Shown here: positions 11,158 through 62,822 of the stretch, piece by piece
Layout of the letters: each line of letters begins with the position of its first letter
How positions within the stretch are numbered: position 1 is the stretch's first letter
Source of the DNA: Ephydatia muelleri
Taxonomy: Eukaryota > Porifera > Demospongiae > Spongillida > Spongillidae
Reading direction: 5' to 3'
Assembly: GCA_013339895.1 (NCBI GenBank)
Contig: JABACO010000005.1
Span: 5,652,528 to 5,716,527, forward strand
DNA: 64,000 nt
Position numbers and translations under genes: made by a program
The notes under the pieces: model-generated
Told to the model about the DNA's origin: nothing
Databases searched by the model: none
Seen by the model: the letters and a program-made list of their open reading frames with translations, nothing else

Positions 11158-11395
11158 TGTAACGGGACAGCCTGCCGCCATTGAGTTGCTGTGCGCTTGC
11201 ACACTATGGATGCTAGAACATTCTGAGTGTGTATATATATACAGAATTCTGTATATTGTCATGTGATATGACTGCAGATTGATCACTATTACATATGTAT
11301 GCATGTGTGACAGTGTGATATGGCCTGATGTGTATGTGCACGCAAACACAAGGAGGAGCAAAAAGGTAATGAACACACATCGGGCTAAGAGTTGT
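11158..11395 (+). repeat. Probable 3' LTR start of Gypsy element 1
   Basis: Begins TGTAACGGGACAGCC directly after the purine tract. The LTR of Gypsy element 2 starts with nearly the same bases (TGTAACGGATTGC at 32593), which supports the assignment. The right end cannot be fixed without a 5' copy; the sequence is A+T-rich with TATATATATA near 11233. Confidence 0.5.
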
Positions 11396-11408
11396 GGCTG
11401 CTGCTCAC

Positions 11409-11518
11409 CTTGCAGAACTGTGTGAGCTTGTTGTCAGGATGGAGCCCATTGGCCTTGTCTGATGAACTTCTTCAATCCCCAGTCATTTCCCTGGACAAAG
11501 CTATTGCCCTCTGACTCT
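11409..11518 (-). pseudogene. SPOP-like MATH-domain exon fragment
   Basis: On the minus strand an acceptor (TTGCAG) is followed by a frame reading SFVQGNDWGLKKFIR, then, after a shift, ANGLHPDNKLTQFCK and a donor GTGAGC. This is the substrate-binding MATH domain of speckle-type POZ protein, the CUL3 ubiquitin-ligase adaptor. Between FIR and ANGL the family has about seven more residues (RRDFLLDE type). Here only four bases separate them, a net loss of about 20 nt that breaks the frame. The other exons would fall in the N gap or are absent. It may be a pseudogene fragment or a local assembly collapse. Confidence 0.6.
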
Positions 11519-11664
11519 CTGCAAGTGAGACACGCGTGAGTGGAAGGAGTGATAACACATGCACAAATGTACACACACTCAATGCACACAAATACATGCA
11601 CATACACTCAACAGACACATGCATACACGCACACACTCTACGAGTGCACACAAATATATGCACA

Positions 11665-12962
<1,298 letters not shown>

Positions 12963-13266
12963 TGCAACATGTCTGTTGTTGAGTAAAATTGCGTGAAGTT
13001 TGGTAGGTTAATGTTTCAGAGACCATGCTGTAGTCTGGGGATGGTGACCATCTTGTAGACGATGGTTGGTTGAATGTGCTAGCAGCTAAGTGCCCACAAA
13101 ACTGCTACATTTTGTTCTAATGTATCTTTATGGGGTAGTCACCATGTTTTATACCTTTGTCCAAAAAGCGTGCCGTAATCCTGCTTGTAATTTGTGCACT
13201 ACCCACACGTGCACTACCCACACGTGCATGCACATACACACATGACACGCATACCTACAATCATAG

Positions 13267-14485
<1,219 letters not shown>

Positions 14486-14920
14486 TGCACCATGGTTTGG
14501 AGGGGGGGGGGGAGGGAGGTCTGTTAGCTGATCCCGTCTGTGCTGGGGGGGGGGGGGGGGGGGGTTTGTGGTACTGCTGTCATCATGTGTTTGTAACACA
14601 CATTGCCGTGTGACATTGTGAAGCGTTTTTACAATCACACAATGAAGCCATTCTCATTTGTTAAAATTGGTTAAGAAATGAGGTTTTTCATAAAATATAA
14701 CATGTGACATATGAAGGTACAAAAGAAATTAGAACTGTGCAAAGGAGTAATGCCTTCTTTTTTTGTGGACCCGCCCCACATATTCAGTGTTTAGAAAGAA
14801 TCAGGACATAACACATAGCATAGGTTCAACTGTACACAAGACATTCAGAACACATTTAGACACAACACTTTGTTCTTGAGAAGGAGGGAGGGGTAAACAC
14901 ACAACACATACAAGATATGT
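14486..14920. other. Shared 3' region of two convergent genes
   Basis: Between the METAP2 stop and the stop of the pseudouridine gene lie G runs (14503-14512 and 14546-14563) and A/T-rich sequence with possible poly(A) signals (ATAAAATATAA near 14690). No gene seen. Confidence 0.5.
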
Positions 14921-46549
<31,629 letters not shown>

Positions 46550-49500
46550 CCACTCGGACAGTAGTAAACGATTAAAACCTCGTGGCCTGCTGGGTGCCCA
46601 GACCCAGAATATAGTCTCGGTCCCAGACCTTATTCACATCGGCGTCTTTCTTTCTCCTTCCTTTCATCGCGCACAACTGGAGATAGGAACACCGTAAGAA
46701 GATGAAACCATCGAAATGAATTTTGTGGTATTCCCCTTCATAGGTGGACGCACATGTGCCTTTTCATTCAAACGTGGCGCGGTCTGAATAAAATGGAAGC
46801 GACAATTAACTGTCCATGCATGCACGCACTGAGTGGGGTAAAATCTTTGTACCAAATCTTACGGCGCCGATATCATGGGTCATGCATAGTTTGGTATGCA
46901 CATTGGAAAGTCGAGCCGCTCACGTTCGTATGCAGCTAGGATGTAGAAATTCACGCAATTATGTGGCTCTCAGTTTATACATGCTGAACCCATATCTCGC
47001 ATAGCCACACCCTCGCGTTCTTGCGAGTGGTTCTGACTATTAAAGTTACGTCACGTACCAGTACGAGTGTTTCATTGCATTGGTCCTCATGGCAATGACT
47101 AACATAATAATAATATTGTTATGCATTTGAGATTAGGGAATGTCAGAGGTGATGCATTGTATGCGTGGCTGGAACCCACCATTATTGCCCGCAAATTGCA
47201 TGTGTATGTAGCAAAACCTTCAGCGTAGAACATGCCCCTGATGCATCGGATGGAGGAGCGTAACAGTGAAAGGATAGACGGCACAAAGAGGTAGAGGGGT
47301 ACAGGTTAGATGGTAACCAGCCGTATACAAATGGACATTAGGTCTCGTCCCCACTTTTGGATACGGGACGAGTAACTGGGCACTCATTACAGCACACTGA
47401 TAGCATTAGAATTTGGGTTATCTTTTGCAATTCGTTCAAGTGAATATCTGGGTTAAGCATCCTTCGAGGGATAATAGCATCAACGTACGGCGTGTATCAT
47501 ACGCTTCATTTAGAGTCGTTGGCTTCACAAAGCGTTTATTCGACCGGCAAGTGCTCTATAAATTTGTATGATAGTGTTGTTTCTATTGAATATTGCTACC
47601 TACGTTACTAGACATATTTTCTGTGAGATGTAGGCTCTGAATACGGCTGCCGGTTTTGCTGTTTTTTTGTTTTTTGTTTTTTGTTTGTTTCTTTAACATG
47701 CATGATAGAACGTGATTTCATTTATCGTAAGTACTGTAACATACATGTTGATCATTTCTAATCAGTAATCACCATGAATATTCTTAGTAAGAGTCTTTGT
47801 GCTTTCACTTTCTGGTTTCAATCTTACGTCTGGCCCAGGGCATTTCAGTAGACTGGTCATGCATAATGCACTTCTGTCTCTATGCATCAGTTTCATTTCT
47901 CATATCATGGGGCCAGAGAATGTTCCGAGAAACAAATATCCGCCAGTATACGTTTATTATTATTTTAAAGCATCTCAGCGAGTACGAGTGCATGTAAAGA
48001 TGTGAGCCAACGTAGATTTACTCGTACCGGGTGGTGCGAAATCTGCGTACGAACGCAATAGTTATTGCGTTCGTATTGCTGGCACTCTCTTTAACAGCAC
48101 GTCAAATCAATTATTGGTATCAAATTTTTTGAATCAGTTTTGTTAAATCAGCGTATATGATTTCACAGTAAAATAAAGTGCGCTTGATTTGCATTTGATT
48201 TTGCGGCTGTCAAATCAAATATTCAAAGATTTGAATTACATGTATGTTTTTATTTATGTGTTTGAAAAAGCATGCGCGCGATTTTGTCTAATTACCATGC
48301 GTACGCTTGGACCCTTTTCGTTACTCGGATATTTCCTGTGAATCAATATGGCGGACATGTATTAATTTATATTGTGTAACACTGACGTATGTCAGATCAC
48401 GGAGCGGTCACATGACACAGGAAAAGTATACTCTCAGTGCTGGTGTACTAATTATACTAATATAATTACAGGAAGGTGGACTCGGATGCATGCATGTTAT
48501 GGCCAGGGAGTATGGCTACCGCTTCAATTAAGCAAATACTGTTCTTACCAAACACTGAAGGGTAGACATGCTTGCTTGGTGACGCCGTAAGCACTTAGTG
48601 TCGCGTAGCCACACCCTCGCGTTCGTGCGGAGTCGATTTAATTAAAAGATTTTTACCTATACGCAGCTAGTATACCTATATCTGGTACCTTATACGTACA
48701 ATGTGAGGTAACTTTAATAATCATATACCCTCGAACATAGGCTGTTACCAGACTCTCCGCAAGAACGCGAGGATGTACTCTCATGACAACATGAATCACA
48801 GTTTCTGTGCCGAATCAGGCCATGGGTGCTCTCGATTATTGCTGAATGCTCTTGATACCGTATAACGCGCTGCATACTCTAAATTTGAAAGCTAGCTGAT
48901 TCAGTTTAGCAGCCTGAATTTGCATCTTTGTCAGGCGTATCACATGCAATATAGTGGTCACGTGGCTTATCGCACCACATCCTACAGAACTATGTATACT
49001 TTATTTCAAATGTAGGTATATTACAATTCATTGGCCGCCATCTTGTTCGTAAAATTAGCTCTTCGCGTATGCATGATATAGGGTACCTCCTGATGATTCA
49101 CGGCGTAGGATTTATGGCAGTTGCTTAGTTACTGACAAAGTACACAGATTCCTCTTCGGTAATCTGTATTGACTTCAAAAAATAAACTCTCGTCTTAACA
49201 GACTAACATGCAGTATTATACCCGTTACTAAAAATGACACATCTTTAACGTATCAGAACACCCAGATTCGAGATTCAGACCACTTAGAAAAGTATCTGGA
49301 CTCGTAATACTGTTTATTATTTTGTGTTTGACAAAATTTCGAGACAATCTGACGATTCTAAAAGAAGTTGTAACGCCCGACATTTGGTATATGTTCACCT
49401 CTATTATTACATATCTTGGTTAGTTGTTACGCTCGTATAATTGTATATTGTTTGACTAACTTTTTGTTCTCTATTTCAGTAGAGGACCATCCCAGGGTAT

Positions 49501-49676
49501 GAGGCATTGGTGACATCACAAAAGAACGGATGGTATAGAACTAGAAGACAATAAGTAGCGTTGCGAAGCGCAGCCAGCACGCAGAACGGCTTTATTGTTT
49601 CGAACAATGGTGCATTGTTAAACGTATGCATTTATTCTGTGTATTATTTTGAAGGAGTAGATACTACACTAAAAAA
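46550..49676. other. Upstream region of the pseudouridine gene; gene-poor
   Basis: No supported gene. About 130 bp upstream of the start codon the sequence becomes A/T-rich. Small inverted-repeat elements occur (47003 and 48605). A T-rich tract with TTTTTTG words lies at 47661-47695. The promoter of the pseudouridine gene presumably lies near 46560-46800; I see no clear TATA box. Confidence 0.5.
48605..48778. mobile_element. MITE-like element
   Basis: About 170 bp with inverted ends: ACACCCTCGCGTTCGTGCGG at the left, and at the right CCGCAAGAACGCGAGGATGT. The left-end word also occurs alone at 47005-47030 (CACACCCTCGCGTTCTTGCG). No ORF. Confidence 0.7.
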
Positions 49677-50424
49677 ATGAGAGAGCCACCATTAGATGAA
49701 GAACAGTTTAGGGATATGATGAAAGCATGCCTGGAAGGAATAATTGAAGTGCAGGAAAGGCAATATAAGAAGTACTTTGAGTGTGACATTACAGAGCAGT
49801 TAAGAAAAGAGACAGAGTCAGCAAGGTCCTATAATATTGATGCTGAAGAAATTATGGGAATGTTTAGTGCAACCAAGAAAAAATCCCCAAATGCTACTCT
49901 ATGTTATATTTCCTGCAAAATGAGGGCACTAAAAAACAGGACTTTTAAGTACTTAGATAACTTGGACAAAGATACTAGAAATAATGTCCTGAAGAAAGCT
50001 GTGCTGCTTGGACGAGAACAAAGGGAAAAGGAAGGAATCAAATTGATTTAAGAAAGGAGTTGTTGAGGAGACAATTGGAGAAGCAACAGGCAAAAGATAC
50101 ATCTACAAGAAAGAAATTGGAGCGCAGACTGAAGAGCATTGATATAGACTAATTAGAGATGAATTCCATGATCTGGATAAAACATTACTGCCATAATGTC
50201 TGGCAAATCCATTGGTTACAATATCTGTCATGCTTGCGCTTGGTTTGGCGATGGACAAAGTGTGTTGTATAATGGGAAAAATCGAAAAGATAAAGATGAA
50301 GACAAAACAATATGTTGTTGCCTATTGGCCTCAAAACGAAACATATGAAGATGCAGAAGACTTTATTATGTCCATCTATGAGCTTGCAGCAGATCTTATC
50401 TTAGATGACTTAACAATAGAATAA
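49677..50424 (+). CDS. Unrecognised two-part ORF, probably transposon-derived
   Basis: The first frame (49677-50051, 124 codons) starts MREPPLDEEQFRDMMKACLE and is highly charged and helical. A shifted frame continues to 50151 with LRKELLRRQLEKQQ and KKLERRLKSIDID. A third frame (about 50212-50424) ends with KTKQYVVAYWPQNETYEDAE and LAADLILDDL, preceded in yet another frame by FGDGQSVLYNGK. The collinear, frame-broken pieces look like the C-terminal part of one protein: a coiled coil plus a small beta-rich (chromo/Tudor-like) domain. I recall similar tails from repeated cnidarian ORFs. No function is claimed. Confidence 0.45.
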
Positions 50425-51349
50425 ACTATATCAGGCCTGTACCGTTTTTGATGTTTTTGTATGTATTTTTTGTTCTTCAAACTCGCCGAGAAGGGGGAGT
50501 GATTATTGCATGATTTGTATCTATAATAAAGATATTCAATACAAGAACCCATTTCCTATTGTGACAGAAAGATCAACAGTATAATTTCATCAATACGTTG
50601 CGAATTTCATGTGATTTCTGAATAGTCGCACGGTTCTCATTGACGTCCGTGACGATAATTTTTGCTCTTTAAAAGGCGATAACTTTTTAAATATTAAACA
50701 TCTGCGCTGTGCTTGAGTATCATTAAGTTTTTTTTTTATTACGCTCTTCTTGACAATACTATTTTTATTTCTATTGGTTGGATTTGAATTTTTTTGTAAC
50801 ATCCCTATACAGTATACTATAAGCGTTATAGACCTTATTCGACCGCAATATGAATATATAAATGTCACGCGCTTGTAGCAATATTGACCAATTAAGTCAC
50901 GTGACATCGACGAGAGAAATTCGTTTGTGCGACAGTTTTTGTTGGAAGTAAAGCTGTATTTTTTTGCTATGCCTTTATGTCATAAAAATGGTTGTAACCA
51001 GTACAAAATTCCCAGTAGTCGATGTTGTTTGACTTTTGAACTCTGTTACGCGGGAAAATTTTTTATAAATGGCGCACAAAGGCTTTGTGTAAGGCTACGT
51101 TGCTTTGTGTACACATTAGAGGTACTGTGTTACTGAATTTGTACGTAGCGCACCATTACGCACTGGGAGATGTGTTTTTGCTGAATGGCCTGTAAGAACT
51201 TAGTGACTTATCGTTCAAACACTTAATTTAATATAGTATGGTTTGTGTAAGGCTAGCTTAGACATGTATGTTTTTTAAATTCGCTCGGTGTATTCTACGA
51301 CGGTTTCTGCACTGGGAGATTATGTTTTGAACCCTTCGTATACCCGTTA

Positions 51350-51574
51350 TCTGAATGAAATCGTCTGAATGAAATACACACAAATGTCGGGAAACGACAC
51401 GTCAGGCCAATGAGAGGGGTGGTAGTCCCAAGCATCTTTTGGAGTCATGTACGGATCTGTTGTTATGCCTAGCATACCAAGTTTCTCATTATAGCGTGAC
51501 TTCGCGACTGCATCAAGCTGCTTAAACGCATCCGATTGTTCAGCCATACTCAATAACGGCGACGCCTTTCTCAA
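51350..51574 (-). CDS. N-terminal exon-like ORF of an unrecognised repeated family
   Basis: Minus strand, MAEQSDAFKQLDAVAKSRYN and then GITTDPYMTPKDAWDYHPSH, WPDVSFPDICVYFIQT. The pattern L.....Y..KL..LG...DPY......W.....WP.V...DI..Y.I resembles the N-terminus of transposon-associated or SWIM-finger proteins that I recall from cnidarians and sponges. No following exon is visible toward lower coordinates. The remainder may be lost. Confidence 0.4.
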
Positions 51575-52414
51575 TTATTCGACCGCAATTATGAATAAAT
51601 TATTGCGTGACTTGCATGTGACATGATTGATTGTTTAGGTCTATAACGCGCGACTAGCGAAATTCAACCGTTTGTGTACATGCAGTTGCTTTGCAGCTGT
51701 ACCAGGATGAAATTGTGCTTGTTGAAATGGTAGACATTGATTCCAAATACGTTCCTATGCGTCTGCATCATGTGTTGCTATACGTGACATATACACGACC
51801 TCGACTAACGGACTGAGCAAACTCAACCGCTTGGATTAAACTCAGTGCATGGATTATAACTTACTCAGTAGGCTCTTAGAAATTCACGTTTCAGAACTTA
51901 CTTTGACATGCATGTAAACCGACTGAGGTATGTGTGTATTTATGCATGGTTGGCCATTGGTTACACGCACTCAGATGCGCAGTTGTATATGATGGGGCAC
52001 ATGCAGCTATGTAGTTGTGCAGATAGCCGAAGACTGAACGCGGTAGCATGAATGCTATTAAGGGCTTGATGACAGGAACAGCTTGGAGACAAATCTCCGT
52101 CGACACTTTAAGAACGTCTGCAAACAAACGCTGCATGATGAGATTTTAGGGCTAATTTTACAACTGCACTCGACCACGCCCGTGAAGATCAAAAACAGGA
52201 AGCCCCGCCCCATGCACGCCGCTGCTTAAACACTCGCATGACGTCAAGTGACCTTCAGTTTGTTGAGTCTGCTGTAGAATTGCATCAGCCAATCACTATG
52301 TCAGTTGTCTTCAACCGTGCCAGCGCTTTATGTAAGATGCTGCGATGTCCGTAGATGATACAGAGAGCTAGCCCTGCGTGCGGCCGGTACTTTTCAAATG
52401 CAACTAGCAACTAT

Positions 52415-52581
52415 AAAGGCCGGCATACACGGGGCGACTTCCTGCCGATTTGCGCATGAAACTCAAATGAATATGGACAATTGTTCCGCAAACCATCAGT
52501 AAACGAAACAATTACGGAACTTTTACCCATATTCATTCGAGTTGCTTGCGACGGAAGTCGCTCCGTGTATGCCGACCTTAA
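52415..52581. mobile_element. Palindromic MITE
   Basis: About 165 bp. The left end GGCCGGCATACACGGGGCGA and the right end reverse complement GGTCGGCATACACGGAGCGA pair over some 60 bp with mismatches, including AATGAATATGG/CCATATTCATT. The whole element can fold as a hairpin. No ORF. Confidence 0.8.
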
Positions 52582-52619
52582 GTGCATTCATGCACGAGGC
52601 AATTGACGACATGCTCACA

Positions 52620-52835
52620 CTACACTACACCGCGTGAGTGCAGTCCCCCCCCGCCTCCTTCCCATGCCGCGAGCACACACACTTGCGTTCCTATGTAGCA
52701 TGCACATATGAATGCACACATACACACACACAAACGCACGCACACACACACACACGCACACACACGTAACATCACACACATGCGCACGCTCACACATGCA
52801 TGCACGCACACCTACACACACACACGTGCGCGTAC
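52620..52835. repeat. CA-rich repeat with CG words
   Basis: Irregular CACACA with ACGCAC and TGCGCA interruptions. ORFs rich in Cys/Val or His/Thr are repeat artefacts. Confidence 0.85.
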
Positions 52836-53047
52836 ACGAGATCAGATCTTCGAATGTCTCAGTAAATCAGTCGTTCAATTCAATACATTATATGCACAGC
52901 AGCTTTAAAATTTTTTTTTACATGCAGGAGATATTCAAAGATGGATGCACGCAGATTAGCTTTCCCGTCATAAGTGAAGAGAATGAGTTGAATAGGACGC
53001 AAAAATGTATCTGCAAAATTCAGAGCGTCTGAAAATTATCTTGTTAC

Positions 53048-53444
53048 AGTCAGTATGCCTGAACTTGCTGAAGTACAACTGTGGGTCTGGGCACCCGCAA
53101 TCGCTCTGGACCAAAAGCGCTCCACACTGCACAGGCATCATGTTCAGATCTGAAGTCACGTTCAGTAGCGAGAGCTGTGCAACGTAAGTTCCGTTGGGGC
53201 AGTCGTTAACAATGGACCTCATTATTTCAAGTCCGTAAAAGCTTTTCATTTGGCTCAGGGACGTATACGGCGATATAGCCAAGTTTTTCTTCAATGTTGG
53301 CAAGGTCATGTACCACGATACAGGGATCGCTCCCTGCGCGCTGCACGTGACGCTGCAATTGAGGACAGCCGTTCCTCCAGCGGGAACCGTTACTTCGTTA
53401 GGACCTTTGATAACTTGCGCATATACACCGGCGCGAGTGCATCC
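53048..53444 (-). CDS. Immunoglobulin-like domain exon
   Basis: On the minus strand an acceptor (TTTTTGCAG) precedes an open exon of 397 bp ending at a GTAACA donor. It reads VIKGPNEVTVPAGGTAVLNC (strands A-B, first Cys), VSWYMTLPTLKKN (core Trp), NGTYVAQLSLLNVTSDLNMM and PVQCGALLV (strands E-F with the second Cys). This is a complete Ig fold of the I/V type, with several N-glycosylation sequons (NCS, NGT, NVT). The exon carries extra Cys after the domain (CGCPDP). No signal peptide or membrane exon is recognisable nearby, so this is one exon of a larger surface or secreted protein gene. Confidence 0.7.
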
Positions 53445-55059
53445 TGCAAAAAATATATTTGTAATAAACGTGCAAAGATGATTAACTTATGGCTCACGTT
53501 CGTAGAAACAAATTATCAGCAAAATGGTTTATCCGATTCTGGATGACCATGACGGGCTCTGTGTGGACAATCGTATACGTGATGCCCTAGCTATAGCTGA
53601 CCGCCGGACAGATCTTACTTACGGCAACGCTACATTATGTGCATCATTTATATCCTTGTGCTAATTTTAGCTATATCTTTTTGATCATACCGAATTACCT
53701 TTAATTGTATAGTGCGCGTACAGTTATTGTATACACATCCGCCCGATAGTGTATAGTGTTCGCTCCACTATACCATGCAAATATATGTACGCGGTACGTC
53801 ACAAATGCCATGATTTGAGTCCGGGGTGGGGGGTCCAAGAGAGAGAGGGGGAGGGGGCCTACGCAAGGCACAATGACTGTACCTATATATAGATGTTTAA
53901 ATGTAAAGCCCGAGGCAAATACATTAATTTTATGCATTCTCGGTTTTGGTGTTCCGATACTCGTCAGTTGTCCATGCATTACATCATTTTACTGCTTTGT
54001 CAGAGTCCTGCTGATACTCCAGAACACCCAAAAGAGCATAATAACAGTGGAACAATATCAACCAAGAGTATAACATAGCTAATGTTGTCCATCCCTGCCC
54101 TTTAACAATCTGCCAAATAAGTTTAGTCATCTATAGACTAAACCACCCGCCTAGCAACTGCATGACGTGCCCCAAGCAATGATCACAAAACTCCTAAATA
54201 TATACCGTATTTATCGAATAAAAGCCGCATGCAGCTTCTATTCAAGATCCAGCATAATGGATATCCGCATGCACGAGCATTGTGTTCATGTCGTGACTGG
54301 TTGTCGGCCAAATGTATAATATATATATTAATTGCAGACATGTTTTTGCCAACCATTTCTCTACCTATATACTGTAACAAGGATTTGAAATCAATCCTTT
54401 CCGTATACATGTACATGCGACGAGACTCACTCCACAACCAGTTTATCCACTTTACAGCTTATTTGCTCCGTTTAATGTTTGTATTGCTCTTTTTTTCTTG
54501 CCACTGTCATGAATATGCATGGACCGTTTTTAGCATCGACGTTGGAAGGCATTTTAGTATCAGTGAAATTAATTGGACTCTTTATGTACAAGGTTTTGGA
54601 AGGCTACGTTCTTCTCATTTACCTATTTAGCCCGGCAGTCGCACCATCAGCCTCGTGTACCAGTAATCGTGTGTGTATATCAGCCATGCATGCAGTTCCA
54701 TGCACTATACGTACCCCAAACGGTTATAGACTAGTGATCACAAAAGTTGAAAGCCAGACAGCTGTACACTTGCACAGTGTATATTGACACTGCATGACGT
54801 TGACGTATAGTATGAATAATTCATCATATTGTCCCAAAATAGGGTTCACAAAAGTGCCCAGGCACACTTCGTGTAGGGGTCAAAAACATAGATCATGCTT
54901 TGAGCCATTGACTAACGCGTGACGTGTGGTATTCAATTATTCACGACGGATCACGTGATCGTTTAATTCATAACTAAGTTTATGGTTTTTTATTTATTGT
55001 TGTGATTACATTTAATAAGTTAGGTGTATAATATACGAAGGGTACATGGATTTGGCGGG

Positions 55060-60975
<5,916 letters not shown>

Positions 60976-61284
60976 TGACCATACAGGGGGTGGAGGGCAA
61001 CTCAGTTATCTGTGGTGGATCTCCAGGAGGACAGGAGGATTAGTTATTGGGGGATGTATATTTATTGTGGTTTCCATCATCCCCTTGTATGATTATGAAG
61101 TGACATGTCTACAGACCCACACCTCCATAATGAAATCCTCAGTTGTCATGGGCAAGACTTGTCCTGCCATGTCTGGCCCAGGGCAATGGCATGGATTTCA
61201 ATTGGGGGGGGGGGGGGGGGGGGAAGTACTTGATCTCCATTTCATCATGTGTGTGGGTGGAGTCAAGGAAAAGTTAAGCAAAGC

Positions 61285-61409
61285 ACACAGTGTGTGTGTG
61301 TGTGTGTTGTGTGTGTGTCTGTGTGTGTTTGGGGGGTGGGGTTAGATGTAACAGGGTGTATTTATTGATGGGGGTGGATTTCATGTGACGTTTGTGGCAG
61401 TATGTGCTA

Positions 61410-61455
<46 letters not shown>

Positions 61456-61545
61456 TGTGTGTGTTTGGGGGGTGGGGTTAGATGTAACAGGGTGTATTTA
61501 TTGATGGGGGTGGATTTCATGTGACGTTTGTGGTAGTATGTGCTA

Positions 61546-61609
<64 letters not shown>

Positions 61610-61610
61610 C
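61285..61610. repeat. Duplicated segment with GT tracts
   Basis: The stretch from GTGTGTTTGGGGGGTGGGGT to GTATGTGCTACAAG occurs twice (61322-61413 and 61460-61549), each followed by a GT tract. This is a recent tandem duplication of about 137 bp with one base difference noticed (GGCAG/GGTAG). Confidence 0.93.
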
Positions 61611-61867
61611 GCGTGCGTGTAGGTGTATCAATTGCAGTAAAAATGGATGCATTGGATGCATACATTTGGGTGGGATTCTGCACTTTGTGCATTGCCTTTC
61701 ATTTTCACCTTTCACCTCAATTCTCCATTCCTATCCCCTAGTCCCAAGCCTTTCGTCAAACCCCTGTTCTTGTTTTCTCTGTTGTTTGTGGTCTTAATTC
61801 TTTGGTTTACTCTCTTCTATAGGTGGGCATGATAGATTTCAAAGACTATGTCCTTGTAGAAGATATA

Positions 61868-62140
61868 CTAAAGGGCAAGTGGCTTTGCCTCCTGAAACGT
61901 GACTTTTTAACTGGACGTAGTGCACTGTCCAAGCTTGGTTTTTATTTAAATTCTGTCTTTTCCTCCTGAAACGTGACTTTTTAATGTTGTATTGTGCACT
62001 GTCCAAGCTTGGTTATATTTAAAACTCTATAGTGAAGGGGTGCAGTGAGCTGGGGAGAGATTGGGAGTGCACGGGCTAGTAGTACTCTGGTGCAGTGAGC
62101 TGGGGAGAGGGGAGTGCACGGGCCAGTAGTACTCTGATTC
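61868..62140. repeat. Two short tandem duplications
   Basis: CCTCCTGAAACGTGACTTTT and GCACTGTCCAAGCTTGGTT recur about 80 bp apart (61889 and 61964). GTGCAGTGAGCTGGGGAGAG and TGCACGGG-TAGTACTCTG recur about 52 bp apart (62039 and 62091). No gene is seen at 61800-62820. Confidence 0.85.
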
Positions 62141-62822
62141 CTTGTTTATGACTAGTTTATGTTGTTGAGAGGGGTAAGGGGCGGGGCTTGCCTTCAATGT
62201 AGTCATCTATGATAATTTAAGAAGTGAAGCAGTGACACACAACTATGTGCTATGATACTTCTCATTGCGAAGTTCTCTGCAGTTCCCTAGGAGTGACGCC
62301 ATTCGTGCCCCCAAGTCGCTCGCGCTAGGAGGTATAATGATTTTTGTAACGAGGTGCGTTTATAACACATCGACACAAGCAAGGGCGCACTAAGTGAATT
62401 TGACGAAGTGCAAACTGTTTGGCTCCGGCTAGAGCGTTTTGCTTTCCTTTTCTTTTTTTTTTTTTCGTCCGCAAGTCTTGAAAATTCGTGCCCAAAATCA
62501 TGCATAACACTGGTAGGGGGTATACATGACAATGATGGCCATCGGTCGTCCTCATGAATAACACTGCGTGCGTGTATGAATCTCGTGCCTGCACGTCTGC
62601 CTCTTCAGGAAGTCGAAGTGTTGCTGACGCCAGCAACCATTAAAACGCTCAGCTTGATGCTTTTCCGCGCTCCGATTTATACTGACCAGCTGCCGGCTCT
62701 GCCTCACGCATGGGGCCATGCCCTCCCATTATAGCAGTGGAGTGAGTAGCCACAATTCTGCATGCATGCTTAGAGGGGAACAGAGAGCGGGGTCGAAAGC
62801 ACGCGCGCGTGTAGCCCGGCCA

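Larger units (their letters stand above)
5317..11160 (+). mobile_element. Gypsy-type LTR retrotransposon 1, decayed
   Basis: Gag, protease, the C-terminal part of reverse transcriptase, RNase H and integrase follow in Ty3/Gypsy order. The reverse transcriptase palm (with its YLDD motif) is absent; a 44-bp minisatellite stands in its place. A second, 22-bp array splits the integrase. The frame is broken many times. At the 3' end a purine run (AAAGGAGGGGATAG) precedes TGTAACGGGACAGCC at about 11158, which looks like a polypurine tract and the start of a 3' LTR. I cannot find the matching 5' LTR upstream of the gag gene, so the element is probably 5'-truncated. Confidence 0.85.
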
